Below, piece after piece: positions 39,623-48,854 of a stretch of DNA of 64,000 bases (position 1 is its first letter; each line of letters starts with the position of its first letter). A program made the position numbers and the translations under genes. The notes under the pieces were generated by a model. It saw nothing but the letters and a program-made list of their open reading frames with translations, was not told the DNA's origin and made no database searches. The DNA is from Qipengyuania citrea (GTDB taxonomy: Bacteria; Pseudomonadota; Alphaproteobacteria; Sphingomonadales; Sphingomonadaceae), in NCBI RefSeq assembly GCF_009828015.1, contig NZ_WTYG01000003.1, positions 62,001 to 126,000 of the forward strand, written 5' to 3'.

Positions 39623-39901
39623 TCAGCGAAAATTGTCGGCGTAGGCCTGCAGTTTGAGGCTCTTGGGCGGCGTAGCATGGACGCGGGCAACGATATCGTA
39701 TTTGCGCGCATAGGCCTGCGCCTCTTCCTTCGTCGGAAAAGTCAGCTGAACCTGCGCCTGCGTATCGCCGCTGCCGGTCCACCCCATCAGCGGATCGGGA
39801 CGCCGCGCTTCTGACTGCTCGAATTCGAGCACCCATTCATCGGTCCGGGCCCTGCCCGACTGCATGGCGTTCTTCGGTCGCTGATAGATTCGTGCTGCCA
39901 T
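39623..39901 (-). CDS. NADH dehydrogenase accessory subunit, NDUFS4-type (ETC complex I)
   Basis: 92 residues: MAARIYQRPKNAMQSGRART, WVLEFEQSEARRPDPLMGWTGS, LTFPTKEEAQAYARKY. This is the alphaproteobacterial homologue of the mitochondrial complex I 18-kDa subunit, an accessory protein at the NADH-oxidising arm. It lies 15 bp after hrpB, away from the nuo genes. Confidence 0.9.
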   Translation of the reverse strand: MAARIYQRPKNAMQSGRARTDEWVLEFEQSEARRPDPLMGWTGSGDTQAQVQLTFPTKEEAQAYARKYDIVARVHATPPKSLKLQAYADNFR

Positions 39902-39916
39902 GGGTGCGCCCTTAAG

Positions 39917-42343
39917 TCAGCCGCCGGTTTTTGAAAAGGCGTTCTTGGTTTTCAAACTCGGCTTTTCCGCCCAAGGCTGCTCGGGCCAGCGGTGCTTGGG
40001 GTAACGGCCCTTCATGTCCTTGCGCACGTCGGCCCAGCTCCCCCGCCAGAACCCCGGCAGGTCGCGCGTCGACTGGATCGGACGCCCCGCGGGACTCGTC
40101 AGCTTGAGCAGCAAGGGCGTGCGTCCGACCAGCGGATGGCGTTCCAGCCCGAACAGTGCCTGCACGCGCACTTCGACGCTCGGTGCATCATCCCCCGTAT
40201 AGTCGATCGCATGCGTCGTGCCTGCAGGCGAAGCAAATACGCGAGGAGCTGCCCTGTCGAGCGTCTGGCGGCTATCCCAATCGAGCTGGCCCAGCACCGC
40301 ATCGACCAGTCTGCCCTTCGGTATGTTCAGATCGCGCCGCCCCTCGACCAGCGGCAGCAGCCAGAGGTCTGCGGTCTGCGCCAGGGCCTCGGGTGAAAGC
40401 GCTTCGATCCCGGCATAGCTTGCACGCGCAAGCAGTTCCGCGGGAAGGAGTTTTGCCGGATCCTGCCGCGCCTTTTCCAACAGCAGCGCAGCGATGGCCT
40501 GCGGGTCCGGCGAAGGGTCGGGTCCGCGCGCGAGAGTGACCGCGCCGAGCCTGCGTTCGAGCAGGGCCTCGACCCGTTCCCCATTCCATCTTAGGACCTG
40601 CCGGCGTTCGATCCGCTCGGGCAACCAGCGTTCGATATCGCTTTCGGCCAGCGCGATTGCCGAAGTGATCCGCGCCCCCTTGGCCTGCCCCTGCGCATCA
40701 CCGATGACGAGATAGTCGGCGCGTGCGAGCGGCGATGCCGGGGCGAGGACGAAACCGCGCCCGCCGGCGGCGATCCAGCTCTCTCCACTCGCATCGCGGC
40801 GCCGGGCAACGAATTCGGGTCGTCCGGCTGCGAGGAGGATGCCGGATGGGGGCCGGTTGGCATCCACGTTCGCCGAAACGAGGTTGCGTGCGGTTTTCGC
40901 CCAGCGGCTCGCCAGCCTGCGGTTCGCTTCCGCACGCGCGCCCCGGTCCGCGTTCCAGCGAGCGAGACGCGCTTCCAGATCTTCGCCCTGCCCGCCGAGC
41001 CCTCGTTCCTGGAGCAACAGGGCGAGCCGCGCCGCATCTTCTGCTACGCCGTGTTCGGCACCGAACAGCACGCACGCCGCTCCCTGCGGGTCGAGAGGGA
41101 GCTTGGCGAGCTTGCTTCCCGTCTCGGTAATGCGCCCTTTGGCATCGAGTGCCCCCAGTTCTGCCAGTGTGCTGCGTGCCGCGGCGATCGAAGCGGCAGG
41201 CGGCGGATCAAGCCATGCCAGTTCGCCTGGATCGCCCGTGCCCCATTGCGCCAGCGCCAGCACCAGAGGAGCAAGATCGGCGGTTTCCATTTCGGGCGGA
41301 TCGAATGCGGGACGGCCCGCGTGACCTGCTTCTTCCCATAGCCGGTAGGCGACACCCGGGCCCTGCCGCGCGGCGCGGCCTGTCCGCTGCGCGGCAGCCG
41401 CCTGGCTCGCGCGATGTGTGACCAGCCGCGTGGTCCCGGCCGCGCGGTCGAATTCCGCGCGGCGGGACAGGCCGGCATCGACGACGATCGAGACGCCGTC
41501 GAGCGTGAGCGATGTCTCGGCGATGGCAGTTGCCAGCACGATCCGCCGACGCCCCTCGGGATCGCGCCGGATCGCGGCGCGCTGGCCCGCCGGATCGACT
41601 TGCCCGTGCAGCGGGAGGACGAGCGCATTCGGCAAGCGGCCTTCCAGCCGTTCGCGCGTGCGCTCGATCTCGCGCACGCCTGGCAGGAAGGCAAGGATGT
41701 CGCCCGCCTGTTCGCGCCAGGCCGTGCCGATCGCCTTGGCGACCGCGTCTTCCACCGGAATTTGCGGCATCGCGCCCAGCCATTCAATCTGCAGCGGGTG
41801 CGCACGCCCCGCGCTTTCGATCATGCGCGCGTCGTCACCGAGCAGCGTGCGGAAGCGCGCGCCGTCGATGGTCGCCGACATGACCAGCACGCGCAAATCC
41901 TCGCGCAGCACCGCTCGGCTTTCGAGCGCGAGCGCAAGCCCCAGGTCGCTGTCGAGGTGCCTTTCGTGCGCTTCGTCGAACAGCACCGCCGAAATGCCCG
42001 CCAACTCGGGATCGGCGAGCACGGTGTTGACGAAAATCGCCTCGGTCATGACCAGCACGCGCGTTCGTGCGGATCGCTTTGTGTCGAGCCGGGTCAGATA
42101 ACCGATCGTTTCGCCGGGCTTTTCCCCCAGCGCCTGCGCCATCCGCTCGGCCGCGGCCCGCGCTGCAACGCGGCGGGGCGAAGTGAGGATCACGGTGCCA
42201 TTGCACCACGGCTGGTCGAGCAGTGCGGGCGCCACCGCGGTTGTCTTGCCTGCGCCCGGCGGCGCGACCAGCACGGCCCCGCTGTGCATGCGCAGCGCGT
42301 CAAGCAAATCGGGCAGGACCGCGTGGATGGGTAGATGGCTCAC
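39917..42343 (-). CDS. hrpB: ATP-dependent RNA helicase HrpB
   Basis: 808 residues from a GTG start giving VSHLPIHAVLPDLLDAL. DEAH-box motifs in order: APPGAGKTTAVAPALL (Walker A), LTSPRRVAARAAAERM, LFDEAHERHLD, VMSATIDG, QRTGRAARQGPG. The long HrpB-specific C-terminal part (LTSPAGRPIQSTRDLPGFW) is complete. Role poorly known in bacteria. Confidence 0.92.
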   Translation of the reverse strand: MSHLPIHAVLPDLLDALRMHSGAVLVAPPGAGKTTAVAPALLDQPWCNGTVILTSPRRVAARAAAERMAQALGEKPGETIGYLTRLDTKRSARTRVLVMTEAIFVNTVLADPELAGISAVLFDEAHERHLDSDLGLALALESRAVLREDLRVLVMSATIDGARFRTLLGDDARMIESAGRAHPLQIEWLGAMPQIPVEDAVAKAIGTAWREQAGDILAFLPGVREIERTRERLEGRLPNALVLPLHGQVDPAGQRAAIRRDPEGRRRIVLATAIAETSLTLDGVSIVVDAGLSRRAEFDRAAGTTRLVTHRASQAAAAQRTGRAARQGPGVAYRLWEEAGHAGRPAFDPPEMETADLAPLVLALAQWGTGDPGELAWLDPPPAASIAAARSTLAELGALDAKGRITETGSKLAKLPLDPQGAACVLFGAEHGVAEDAARLALLLQERGLGGQGEDLEARLARWNADRGARAEANRRLASRWAKTARNLVSANVDANRPPSGILLAAGRPEFVARRRDASGESWIAAGGRGFVLAPASPLARADYLVIGDAQGQAKGARITSAIALAESDIERWLPERIERRQVLRWNGERVEALLERRLGAVTLARGPDPSPDPQAIAALLLEKARQDPAKLLPAELLARASYAGIEALSPEALAQTADLWLLPLVEGRRDLNIPKGRLVDAVLGQLDWDSRQTLDRAAPRVFASPAGTTHAIDYTGDDAPSVEVRVQALFGLERHPLVGRTPLLLKLTSPAGRPIQSTRDLPGFWRGSWADVRKDMKGRYPKHRWPEQPWAEKPSLKTKNAFSKTGG

Positions 42344-42443
42344 GGCCCTGCCCCTAACCCCGTCGTCCGCATGAAGTCGAGACGGCTTGGGCAACCGCTG
42401 CCCAGCCAGACCCATCCGGATGTGGTCGGTAGCGTGAAGCCGC

Positions 42444-43460
42444 TCAGTACCCGCGTGCGACAGAGAACAGCGCAGCCTGCGTCATCGCCTGCCGCGCGGT
42501 ACCGTCGGGGAAAATCGACAGGGCATCGATCGCGCACTGCGCAAAGTGACGCGCACGTGCTTTCGTGTCCGCCACCGCATTGTGCCGATCGATCAGTTCG
42601 ATCGCATGGTCGAGATCCGCATCGCTGGTCTTGAAGCCGCCGATGGCTGCCTTCCAGAATTCACGCTCTTCCGCGCTACCCCGCGCATAGGCCAGAATGA
42701 CCGGCAGCGTCATCTTGCCTTCGCGGAAATCGTCGCCCCGGTCCTTGCCCATGGCGGCCGCATTCGAATCGTAATCCATCGCATCGTCGACGAGCTGGAA
42801 TGCCACCCCGAGATTGCGGCCATATTCGTCGAGCGCCTGCTCCTGTTCCTCGCTGCATTCCGCGACCACCGCAGCAATGCGGCTGGCCGCAGCGAACAGC
42901 GCGGCGGTCTTCGCGCGAATGATATGGAGGTAGCGTTCCTCGCTGGTGTCGATCTTGCGCTGCGCGGTGAGCTGGTCGACTTCGCCTTCGGCAATGATCG
43001 CCGATGCGCCCGACAGGATTTTGAGAACCTTGAGACTGCCGTCTTCGGTCATCAGTTCGAACGAGCGGCTGAAGAGGAAATCGCCCACCAGCACGGTCGC
43101 CGGGTTGCCGTAGATGATATTGGCGGCCGCCTTGCCGCGCCGCAGGTCGCTGCCGTCGACGACGTCGTCGTGGAGCAGCGTCGCGGTGTGGATGAACTCT
43201 ACCGCCGCGGCGAGCTTGTGCTGCCGGTTGCCCGTGTAACCGACCAGCTCCGCACCCGCGAGCGTCAGCATCGGGCGCAGGCGCTTGCCGCCGCCCGAAA
43301 TCAGGTGACCCGCAAGCGCCGGGATCAACGGCACCTCGCTTTGCATTCGGTCAAGGATGACCTGATTGACCTGGTTCATGCCCGGAGCGGTGAGAGCCAG
43401 CATCGGCTCGATCGATCCTTCGGGCTCCTTGCGCGGCAGGGTAAGTACGTCGGCAGACAT
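42444..43460 (-). CDS. ispB: Polyprenyl diphosphate synthase (ubiquinone side chain)
   Basis: 338 residues. Trans-prenyltransferase with two Asp-rich motifs, LLHDDVVDGSDLRRG and QLVDDAMDYD, and GGKRLRPMLTL. It makes the long prenyl tail of ubiquinone. Chain length (C40 or C50) cannot be read with confidence; sphingomonads use Q-10. Divergent from chorismate mutase, 65 bp apart. Confidence 0.9.
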   Translation of the reverse strand: MSADVLTLPRKEPEGSIEPMLALTAPGMNQVNQVILDRMQSEVPLIPALAGHLISGGGKRLRPMLTLAGAELVGYTGNRQHKLAAAVEFIHTATLLHDDVVDGSDLRRGKAAANIIYGNPATVLVGDFLFSRSFELMTEDGSLKVLKILSGASAIIAEGEVDQLTAQRKIDTSEERYLHIIRAKTAALFAAASRIAAVVAECSEEQEQALDEYGRNLGVAFQLVDDAMDYDSNAAAMGKDRGDDFREGKMTLPVILAYARGSAEEREFWKAAIGGFKTSDADLDHAIELIDRHNAVADTKARARHFAQCAIDALSIFPDGTARQAMTQAALFSVARGY

Positions 43461-43525
43461 TTCGGCTTGGCCATGGTCTGCGCAAGCTTTCTTGGCAAGC
43501 GTACATTTCTTGTTAGCCTACCCAG

Positions 43526-43822
43526 ATGTCCGATAACGCCCCGCCCGATCCTGTGCTCGCCGGCTTTCGCAAGAGCATCGACAACATCGACGCCGCCCTG
43601 ATCCACATGCTGGCCGAACGGTTCCGCATCACTCAGGCCGTGGGCGAATACAAGGCGAGGGCCACGCTGCCGCCCGCCGATCCCTCGCGCGAACAGGCGC
43701 AGATCGCACGGCTGCGGAACCTGGCCGAGGAAAGCGAACTGGACCCCGAATTCAGCGAGAAATTCCTGCGCTTCATCATCGATGAGGTCATCCGCCACCA
43801 CGAACGCGCTGCCGGCCGCTAA
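43526..43822 (+). CDS. Chorismate mutase
   Basis: 98 residues, all-helical AroQ class. The catalytic helix reads RKSIDNIDAALIHMLAERF with the substrate-binding Arg, followed by GEYKARATLP and FRFIIDEVIRHHE-type ending (LRFIIDEVIRHHERAAG). Converts chorismate to prephenate for Phe/Tyr. Stand-alone, convergent with the histidine kinase. Confidence 0.93.
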   Translation: MSDNAPPDPVLAGFRKSIDNIDAALIHMLAERFRITQAVGEYKARATLPPADPSREQAQIARLRNLAEESELDPEFSEKFLRFIIDEVIRHHERAAGR

Positions 43823-43836
43823 CTGGCAGCCGCGCG

Positions 43837-45318
43837 CTACGGCGCACTGCGCGGCAGCGTCAGGCGAACCAGCAAGCCGCCCAGGTCCTCGCTTTCGCCG
43901 AGATCCACCGAACCGCCGTAGATCTGGACGACATCGCGGACGATGGCGAGGCCGAGCCCGGTGCCGGGCTTGCCCGTGTCGAGCCGTGCACCGCGGTCGA
44001 AGATTTTCGCGCGCGCGCTTTCGGGGATGCCCATACCGTCATCCTCGATCCAGATCGTGCAGTCCTTCGCCGCGCGCTCGGCATCGATCGTCACGAACAC
44101 GCTGCCACCTCCGTATTTGGCAGCGTTCTCGATCAGATTGCCCAGTATCTCGTCGAGATCCTGCCGTTCCATCGCGACCGCGGCATCGCGGTTGCCATCG
44201 AGGTCGAAGCGGGTGTCCTCGTAAATCCGGGTTACGGCGCGCAGCACGCTTTCCGCGCTTGGCCAGACTTCGGCACGCGCATGGCCGCTGGCCCGCCGGC
44301 CCACGGCACGCGCGCGGGCAAGATGGTGCTCGACATGGCGCTGCATCGTCTTGGTTTCGCGGCACACCAGATCGGACAGGCGCGGATCGTGCGCTGTCGC
44401 GGCGTTGGTCAGGACGGTGAGCGGGGTCTTGAGCGCATGCGCCAGATTGCCGGCATGCATGCGGGCTTCCTCGGCCTGCTGCTCGGTATGGGCCAGCAGT
44501 GCGTTGATCTCATCGACCAGCGGTTCGACCTCGAGCGGGAGCGGCGCAGTAATCCGGTTGGTGCCATGCGTCCGCATCGCCAGGATCGCCTCGCGCACCC
44601 GGCGCAGCGGCGACAGGCCGTACCAGCTCTGCAGCATCGCCATCGTCAGCAAACCGAGCCCGAGCGCGGCGAAACTCCAGACCAGGATCGAACGGATCCG
44701 CGTGATCTGGTAATCGAGCTCGTCGCGGGCCGAAGCCACCGCGAAGGTCCAGCGCGTGTCGCTGTCGGGCAGGATGACCGTGCGTTCGACGATCCGCAAC
44801 GGTTCGTCCTCGAACTGGTCCGAATCGTAGAAATGGGGTTCGTTGTCGAAGTGATCGCCCTGGACCTTCAGGTTGCGATCCCACAGGCTGCGACTGGGGA
44901 ACGGCTGGTGCCCTTCGCCGGTCACCTGCCAATAAACCCCGCTATTGGGTTCGAGGAACCGCTGGTCGCCGAGAGAGCGATACAGCTGCACATCCCCGAA
45001 GCTGTCGATTTCGGCCGAAGTGATCAGCGCGGTCTGCACATATTCGAGCTGTTCGTCGAAATTGTCCTCGACCAGCCGGACCAGCGTCCGATCGAGCGCG
45101 AAACCGCCGCCGAGCAGCAGCACGCCGATCCACAGCGCGGCAATCGCCATCATCCGCCGCGCCAGGCTGCGTTTGGCGGGCGGCGGCGTGGCCACGGTCA
45201 CCGGATTTTCGGCGGCAGGATTCGCCGGCGGGGATTTCCCGACCTTCGCAACCGCGCCGGACGCCCCGTCAGGCGCGCGGCTGGTCGGCGGGGTCGTCGA
45301 GGCTGTACCCGAGTCCAC
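43837..45318 (-). CDS. Sensor histidine kinase, PhoQ/EnvZ-like
   Basis: 493 residues. Two membrane segments (about 55-78 and 208-230) bracket a 130-residue periplasmic sensor. The H-box NLAHALKTPLTVL places the phospho-His at 294; N-box GNLIENAAKYGGG, G1 IEDDGMGIPE and G2 GTGLGLAIVRDVV are intact. The start is uncertain: this ATG overlaps the response regulator by 50 bp, and GTGs about 117-123 bp in are possible. Autophosphorylates and signals to the overlapping regulator. Confidence 0.92.
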   Translation of the reverse strand: MDSGTASTTPPTSRAPDGASGAVAKVGKSPPANPAAENPVTVATPPPAKRSLARRMMAIAALWIGVLLLGGGFALDRTLVRLVEDNFDEQLEYVQTALITSAEIDSFGDVQLYRSLGDQRFLEPNSGVYWQVTGEGHQPFPSRSLWDRNLKVQGDHFDNEPHFYDSDQFEDEPLRIVERTVILPDSDTRWTFAVASARDELDYQITRIRSILVWSFAALGLGLLTMAMLQSWYGLSPLRRVREAILAMRTHGTNRITAPLPLEVEPLVDEINALLAHTEQQAEEARMHAGNLAHALKTPLTVLTNAATAHDPRLSDLVCRETKTMQRHVEHHLARARAVGRRASGHARAEVWPSAESVLRAVTRIYEDTRFDLDGNRDAAVAMERQDLDEILGNLIENAAKYGGGSVFVTIDAERAAKDCTIWIEDDGMGIPESARAKIFDRGARLDTGKPGTGLGLAIVRDVVQIYGGSVDLGESEDLGGLLVRLTLPRSAP

Positions 45319-45946
45319 GGATCGTCGTAATCACTTCCGCACCCAGCTTCTTGCGAATGCGGGTGACGAAGACCTCGATCGTGTTCGAATCGCGGTCGAA
45401 ATCCTGATCGTAGATATGCTCGATCAGTTCGGTGCGGCTGACGACCTTGCCCTTGTGGTGCATCAGGTAGCTCAGCAGCTTGTATTCCTGCGCGGTCAGC
45501 TTGACCGGCTCGCCCTGCAGCGTCACCCGGCCCGACCGCGTATCGAGGCGGACCGCACCGGCAGTCAGCTCGCTCGACGTATTGCCCGAAGCACGGCGGA
45601 TGAGCGCGCGCAGGCGGGCAATCAGCTCTTCGGTCTGGAACGGCTTGGCAAGGTAATCGTCGGCTCCTGCGTCGAGGCCGGCGACCTTGTCGGACCAACT
45701 GTCGCGCGCGGTCAGCACCAGGACGGGGAACTTGCGGCCTTCCTTGCGCCACATGCCGAGCACGGTCAGCCCATCGATTTCGGGCAGGCCGAGATCGAGG
45801 ATCACTGCATCGTAATCCTCGGTGCTGCCGAGAAAATGGCCGTCTTCGCCATCGGTGGACAGATCCACCGCATAGCCATTCTGTTCGAGCGTCGATTTCA
45901 GCTGCTCGCCCAGCGTGGGCTCGTCCTCGACGATCAGGATACGCAT
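45269..45946 (-). CDS. OmpR/PhoP-type response regulator
   Basis: 225 residues. Receiver domain with phospho-acceptor Asp51 (VILDLGLPEIDG), acidic pair near the start (VEDEP) and Lys in YLAKPF; winged-helix domain with SRTELIEHIYDQDFDRDSNTI split across the recognition helix. Closest in style to PhoP. Its partner kinase overlaps downstream; a PepSY gene and a SIMPL gene lie upstream. Confidence 0.94.
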   Translation of the reverse strand: MRILIVEDEPTLGEQLKSTLEQNGYAVDLSTDGEDGHFLGSTEDYDAVILDLGLPEIDGLTVLGMWRKEGRKFPVLVLTARDSWSDKVAGLDAGADDYLAKPFQTEELIARLRALIRRASGNTSSELTAGAVRLDTRSGRVTLQGEPVKLTAQEYKLLSYLMHHKGKVVSRTELIEHIYDQDFDRDSNTIEVFVTRIRKKLGAEVITTIRGLGYSLDDPADQPRA

Positions 45947-45990
45947 ATAAGTCCGTCCTCGGATAGTTTACGCCGCGTTTCGTTCATGTC

Positions 45991-46006
45991 GGTTAACGCG
46001 TCAACC
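45991..46006 (-). promoter_or_regulatory. Near-palindrome before the response regulator gene
   Basis: GGTTAACGCGTCAACC is a palindrome apart from one mismatched pair. It sits about 45 bp upstream of the regulator ATG, between the PepSY gene and the regulator. It could be an autoregulatory site. Confidence 0.35.
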
Positions 46007-46028
46007 GCGCCCGCGTTTCGGCGCCCGG

Positions 46029-46337
46029 TCAGCGGCTGCGCCGCAGCACCTTGCCGGTGCGCGCATCGACATCGACATACATCACGCGGCCATCCTTGAT
46101 GAACTTGAACCGGTAGGCCATCGCAGTCGAATCGTATGCGGGCCCGAGATATTCGGCCCCGCGCATCGACGGCAGGATACGCGCCTCGATATCGCGCAAT
46201 TCGAGGATATTGCCGGCGCTCATCTCGCGCCGCGCCTCGCCCTGTTCGGAACGGCGCTGCTGCGCAGAAGCAGGCTCGGCCAGAACGGGGCCCGCGACGA
46301 GCCCGGCGGCCAGCAATAAGGTCAGAATGCGTGACAT
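46029..46337 (-). CDS. Secreted PepSY-like protein
   Basis: 102 residues with signal peptide ending about LAEPASAQ. The mature part (RDIEARILPSMRGAEYLGP ... DGRVMYVDVDARTGKVLR) has the PepSY pattern of an N-terminal helix and strand VMYVDVDARTG. Such small proteins often sit beside PhoPQ-type systems and may inhibit peptidases or modulate the sensor. The role here is inferred only from position. Confidence 0.8.
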   Translation of the reverse strand: MSRILTLLLAAGLVAGPVLAEPASAQQRRSEQGEARREMSAGNILELRDIEARILPSMRGAEYLGPAYDSTAMAYRFKFIKDGRVMYVDVDARTGKVLRRSR

Positions 46338-46404
46338 GATGCGTGTCTGCCTAGCCGCAGGGCATTGAACAAGGGGTGAATGTGCGCGGAAGCGATGGTT
46401 CGAC

Positions 46405-47124
46405 CTAGCGCGTCATCTCGAATTTCACCGTCAGCGAAACCCGCGTGCCGACCAGCCCCGGCTCGACGGGGGTCGGCGCATCGGCAACCTTCATCGCCTG
46501 CCGCCCGGCCGATTCCTCGAAGGCGATCGGCGAGCCGGCGGCCACGGATTCGCTCACTTCGAGCAGCCGTACGCCGGTGAAGCCCGACCACTGGGCATAT
46601 TGCTGCGCCTGCGAGCGCGCATTGTCGAACGCGGCCTTGCGGGCCTGCGCGCGCGCGGCATTGTCATCGTCCAGCGAGAAGCGGGGACCGCCGACGTTGT
46701 TCGCCCCGGCTGCAACCAGCGCATCGAGCACTTCACCGGCGCGGTCGACATCGCGCAGCGTCACGCTGACGCGATTGGAGGCCTGATAGCCGCGAAAGAC
46801 CTGTTCGCGCGTCTCCTGGTCGTAGTCGTACTGCGCATTGAGATCGATGCCCGCGGTCTGGATATCGTCCGCGTCCACGCCCAGCGCCTTGATCCGGTCG
46901 ATCACGGCGGTCATCTCACGCGCGTTGATCCGCATGGCCTCGACCGCGGTGCGCGCCTGGCTGGTCACGCCCGCGCTCAGATCGACGATATCGGGCTTGG
47001 CGTCGACCACTTCGCTCACGGTGAGTTCGACGACCGGGCCCTGCGCCTGGATCTGGACTTCGGCGGCCTGCGCGGCGGAAGCGAAGGTGGCTGCCGCCAG
47101 GGCGGGAATTGCGAAACGGATCAT
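46405..47124 (-). CDS. SIMPL domain (DUF541) periplasmic protein
   Basis: 239 residues from MIRFAIPALAAATFASAAQA, a signal peptide behind GAGGAGC. The body carries the SIMPL signature: GVTSQARTAVEAMRINAREM, GYQASNRVSVTLRDV, and ARKAAFDNARSQAQQYAQ. Oligomeric periplasmic proteins, linked to oxidative or envelope stress. Function otherwise unknown. Divergent from the amidohydrolase. Confidence 0.88.
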   Translation of the reverse strand: MIRFAIPALAAATFASAAQAAEVQIQAQGPVVELTVSEVVDAKPDIVDLSAGVTSQARTAVEAMRINAREMTAVIDRIKALGVDADDIQTAGIDLNAQYDYDQETREQVFRGYQASNRVSVTLRDVDRAGEVLDALVAAGANNVGGPRFSLDDDNAARAQARKAAFDNARSQAQQYAQWSGFTGVRLLEVSESVAAGSPIAFEESAGRQAMKVADAPTPVEPGLVGTRVSLTVKFEMTR

Positions 47125-47145
47125 GGCTTTGCTCCTCATAGGTCG

Positions 47146-47197
47146 AACGGATTATCCGTTTGGCTGCTTTACGGCTTGCTGAACGGGAATGTTCCCG
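47146..47197. promoter_or_regulatory. Two palindromes between SIMPL and amidohydrolase genes
   Basis: AACGGAT-T-ATCCGTT (47146-47160) and CGGGAA-TG-TTCCCG (47184-47197), both perfect, about 37 bp centre to centre in the 128-bp divergent intergenic region. They look like operators for one or two dimeric regulators. Confidence 0.4.
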
Positions 47198-47252
47198 CTT
47201 TCCTCGGACCGTGGCAGCCGCTAGCCACCGTCGCGGACTTCAGGGGGTATCT

Positions 47253-48812
47253 ATGAAAGCTTGGACATTGGCACTCGCGGCGCTTGCCGGACTGGGGGGC
47301 CAGCCGCTCGCCGCGCAGATGGAGCGCGTGCCCGATCGTCCCGCCGGCGAAGGCGAAGGCCCCTTCGACAGACTGCTTATCCGCGGGGCTACCGTGATCG
47401 AAGGCAGCGGAGCGCCGCCTGCCGGACCGGTCGACATCGTCGTCGAAGGCAATCGCATTGCCGCACTCTATCCCGGCGGGGCCCCGGCCGCAGAGGCGCA
47501 AACTGCCCAGCGCGTGGTCGATGCGCAGGGCATGTACGTCCTCCCCGGTTTCGTCGATGTCCATGGTCACAATGGCGATGCGTCGAAGGCGCCGCAGCCG
47601 TCTTATGGCTACAAGCTGTGGCTTGCGCATGGCGTGACGACGGTCCGCGGCGTCAGCTTCTACTTCGGTCCCGATACGCCCGATATCAGCGACACGCGGC
47701 GCAGCGCCGCCAACACCATCACCGCGCCGCGCCTGATCCCCTATGCCGTGTTCGGCGACAAATGGGGCCGCGGCACCCCCGAAACGCCTGCCGCTGCGCG
47801 CGAATGGGTGCGCTGGGCGAAGGCGCAGGGATACTGGGGGGTGAAGTTCTTCAACGGCTATTCCCCCGCAGTCTTCGAAGCGGCTTTCGACGAAGCCGAG
47901 AAGCTGCAGATGGGCACTGTCGCCCATCTGGCGCAGACGGGCGTTGCCGAAGTCAACGCGCGCACTGCGGTCGAGCTTGGGCTCGACGACGTCACGCATT
48001 TCTACGGCCACTTCGAAAGTCTGCTCAAGGCCGGGCTGCCGCACTATCCCGGTGACTACAACTACTTCGACGAGCAGTCGCGCTTCGCCTGGGTGGCACG
48101 GCTGGCCCCGCAGGCGGTCGAGCCGGGTAACGAGAAGTGGGAAGACTATGTCGACCTGCTGATCGACGAGGACGTGACGCTCAGCCCGACCTTCAACATC
48201 TATGCCGCGAGCCGCGATGTCATGCGGGCGCGCGGTTTTGACTGGCACGCGAAGTACACGCTCCCCTCGCTCAGCGATTTCTACGCCCCCAGCGCGACCA
48301 ATCACGGCAGCTATTATAAGGACTGGACCAGCGAGGACGAGGTCGCGTGGCGGAACTTCTACGCCAAGTGGTTCGAACTGACGAAGGACTTCCACGACCG
48401 CGGCGGGCGCGTCACCGCAGGCTCGGACCCTGGGTACATCTACCAGACCTGGGGCTTCGCCTATATCGGCGAGCTCGAGATGCTGCGCGAAGCGGGCCTG
48501 TCGCCGCTGGCGGTCATTCGCGCCGCAACGCTCGACGGCGCGCGCTCCTTGTACGAACCGCTCGGGCAGGAACCGCCGATGGGGCGCATCGCGGTCGGGC
48601 AGCTCGCCGATCTCGTGATCGTGCCCGAGAACCCGCTCGCCAATCTCAAGGTCCTCTATGGCACCGGGCATACGCGGCTGAACCGGGAAACCGGGGCGAT
48701 CGAGCAGGTCGGCGGAGTGCGCTGGACGATCAAGGACGGGATCGTCTTCGATGCCCATGCGCTGCTCGCCGATGTCGCGCGGATGGTCGAAGAGCAGCGC
48801 CAGGCCCGCTGA
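47253..48812 (+). CDS. Secreted amidohydrolase
   Basis: 519 residues from an ATG after CAGGGGGTAT, with a signal peptide (MKAWTLALAALAGLGG, cut after LAAQ). Amidohydrolase superfamily: FVDVHGHNGDAS gives the first HxH metal ligands, then THFYGH and GSDPGYIYQTWG with the late Asp. LFDEA-type PAADLVIVPENPLAN end (GQLADLVIVPENPL) is typical. Resembles periplasmic imidazolonepropionase-like hydrolases. Substrate unknown. Confidence 0.88.
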   Translation: MKAWTLALAALAGLGGQPLAAQMERVPDRPAGEGEGPFDRLLIRGATVIEGSGAPPAGPVDIVVEGNRIAALYPGGAPAAEAQTAQRVVDAQGMYVLPGFVDVHGHNGDASKAPQPSYGYKLWLAHGVTTVRGVSFYFGPDTPDISDTRRSAANTITAPRLIPYAVFGDKWGRGTPETPAAAREWVRWAKAQGYWGVKFFNGYSPAVFEAAFDEAEKLQMGTVAHLAQTGVAEVNARTAVELGLDDVTHFYGHFESLLKAGLPHYPGDYNYFDEQSRFAWVARLAPQAVEPGNEKWEDYVDLLIDEDVTLSPTFNIYAASRDVMRARGFDWHAKYTLPSLSDFYAPSATNHGSYYKDWTSEDEVAWRNFYAKWFELTKDFHDRGGRVTAGSDPGYIYQTWGFAYIGELEMLREAGLSPLAVIRAATLDGARSLYEPLGQEPPMGRIAVGQLADLVIVPENPLANLKVLYGTGHTRLNRETGAIEQVGGVRWTIKDGIVFDAHALLADVARMVEEQRQAR

Positions 48813-48854
48813 CGGCTTGCGGCAGGGGCCAAGCGCGCCTACCTCGCGCGGCCT

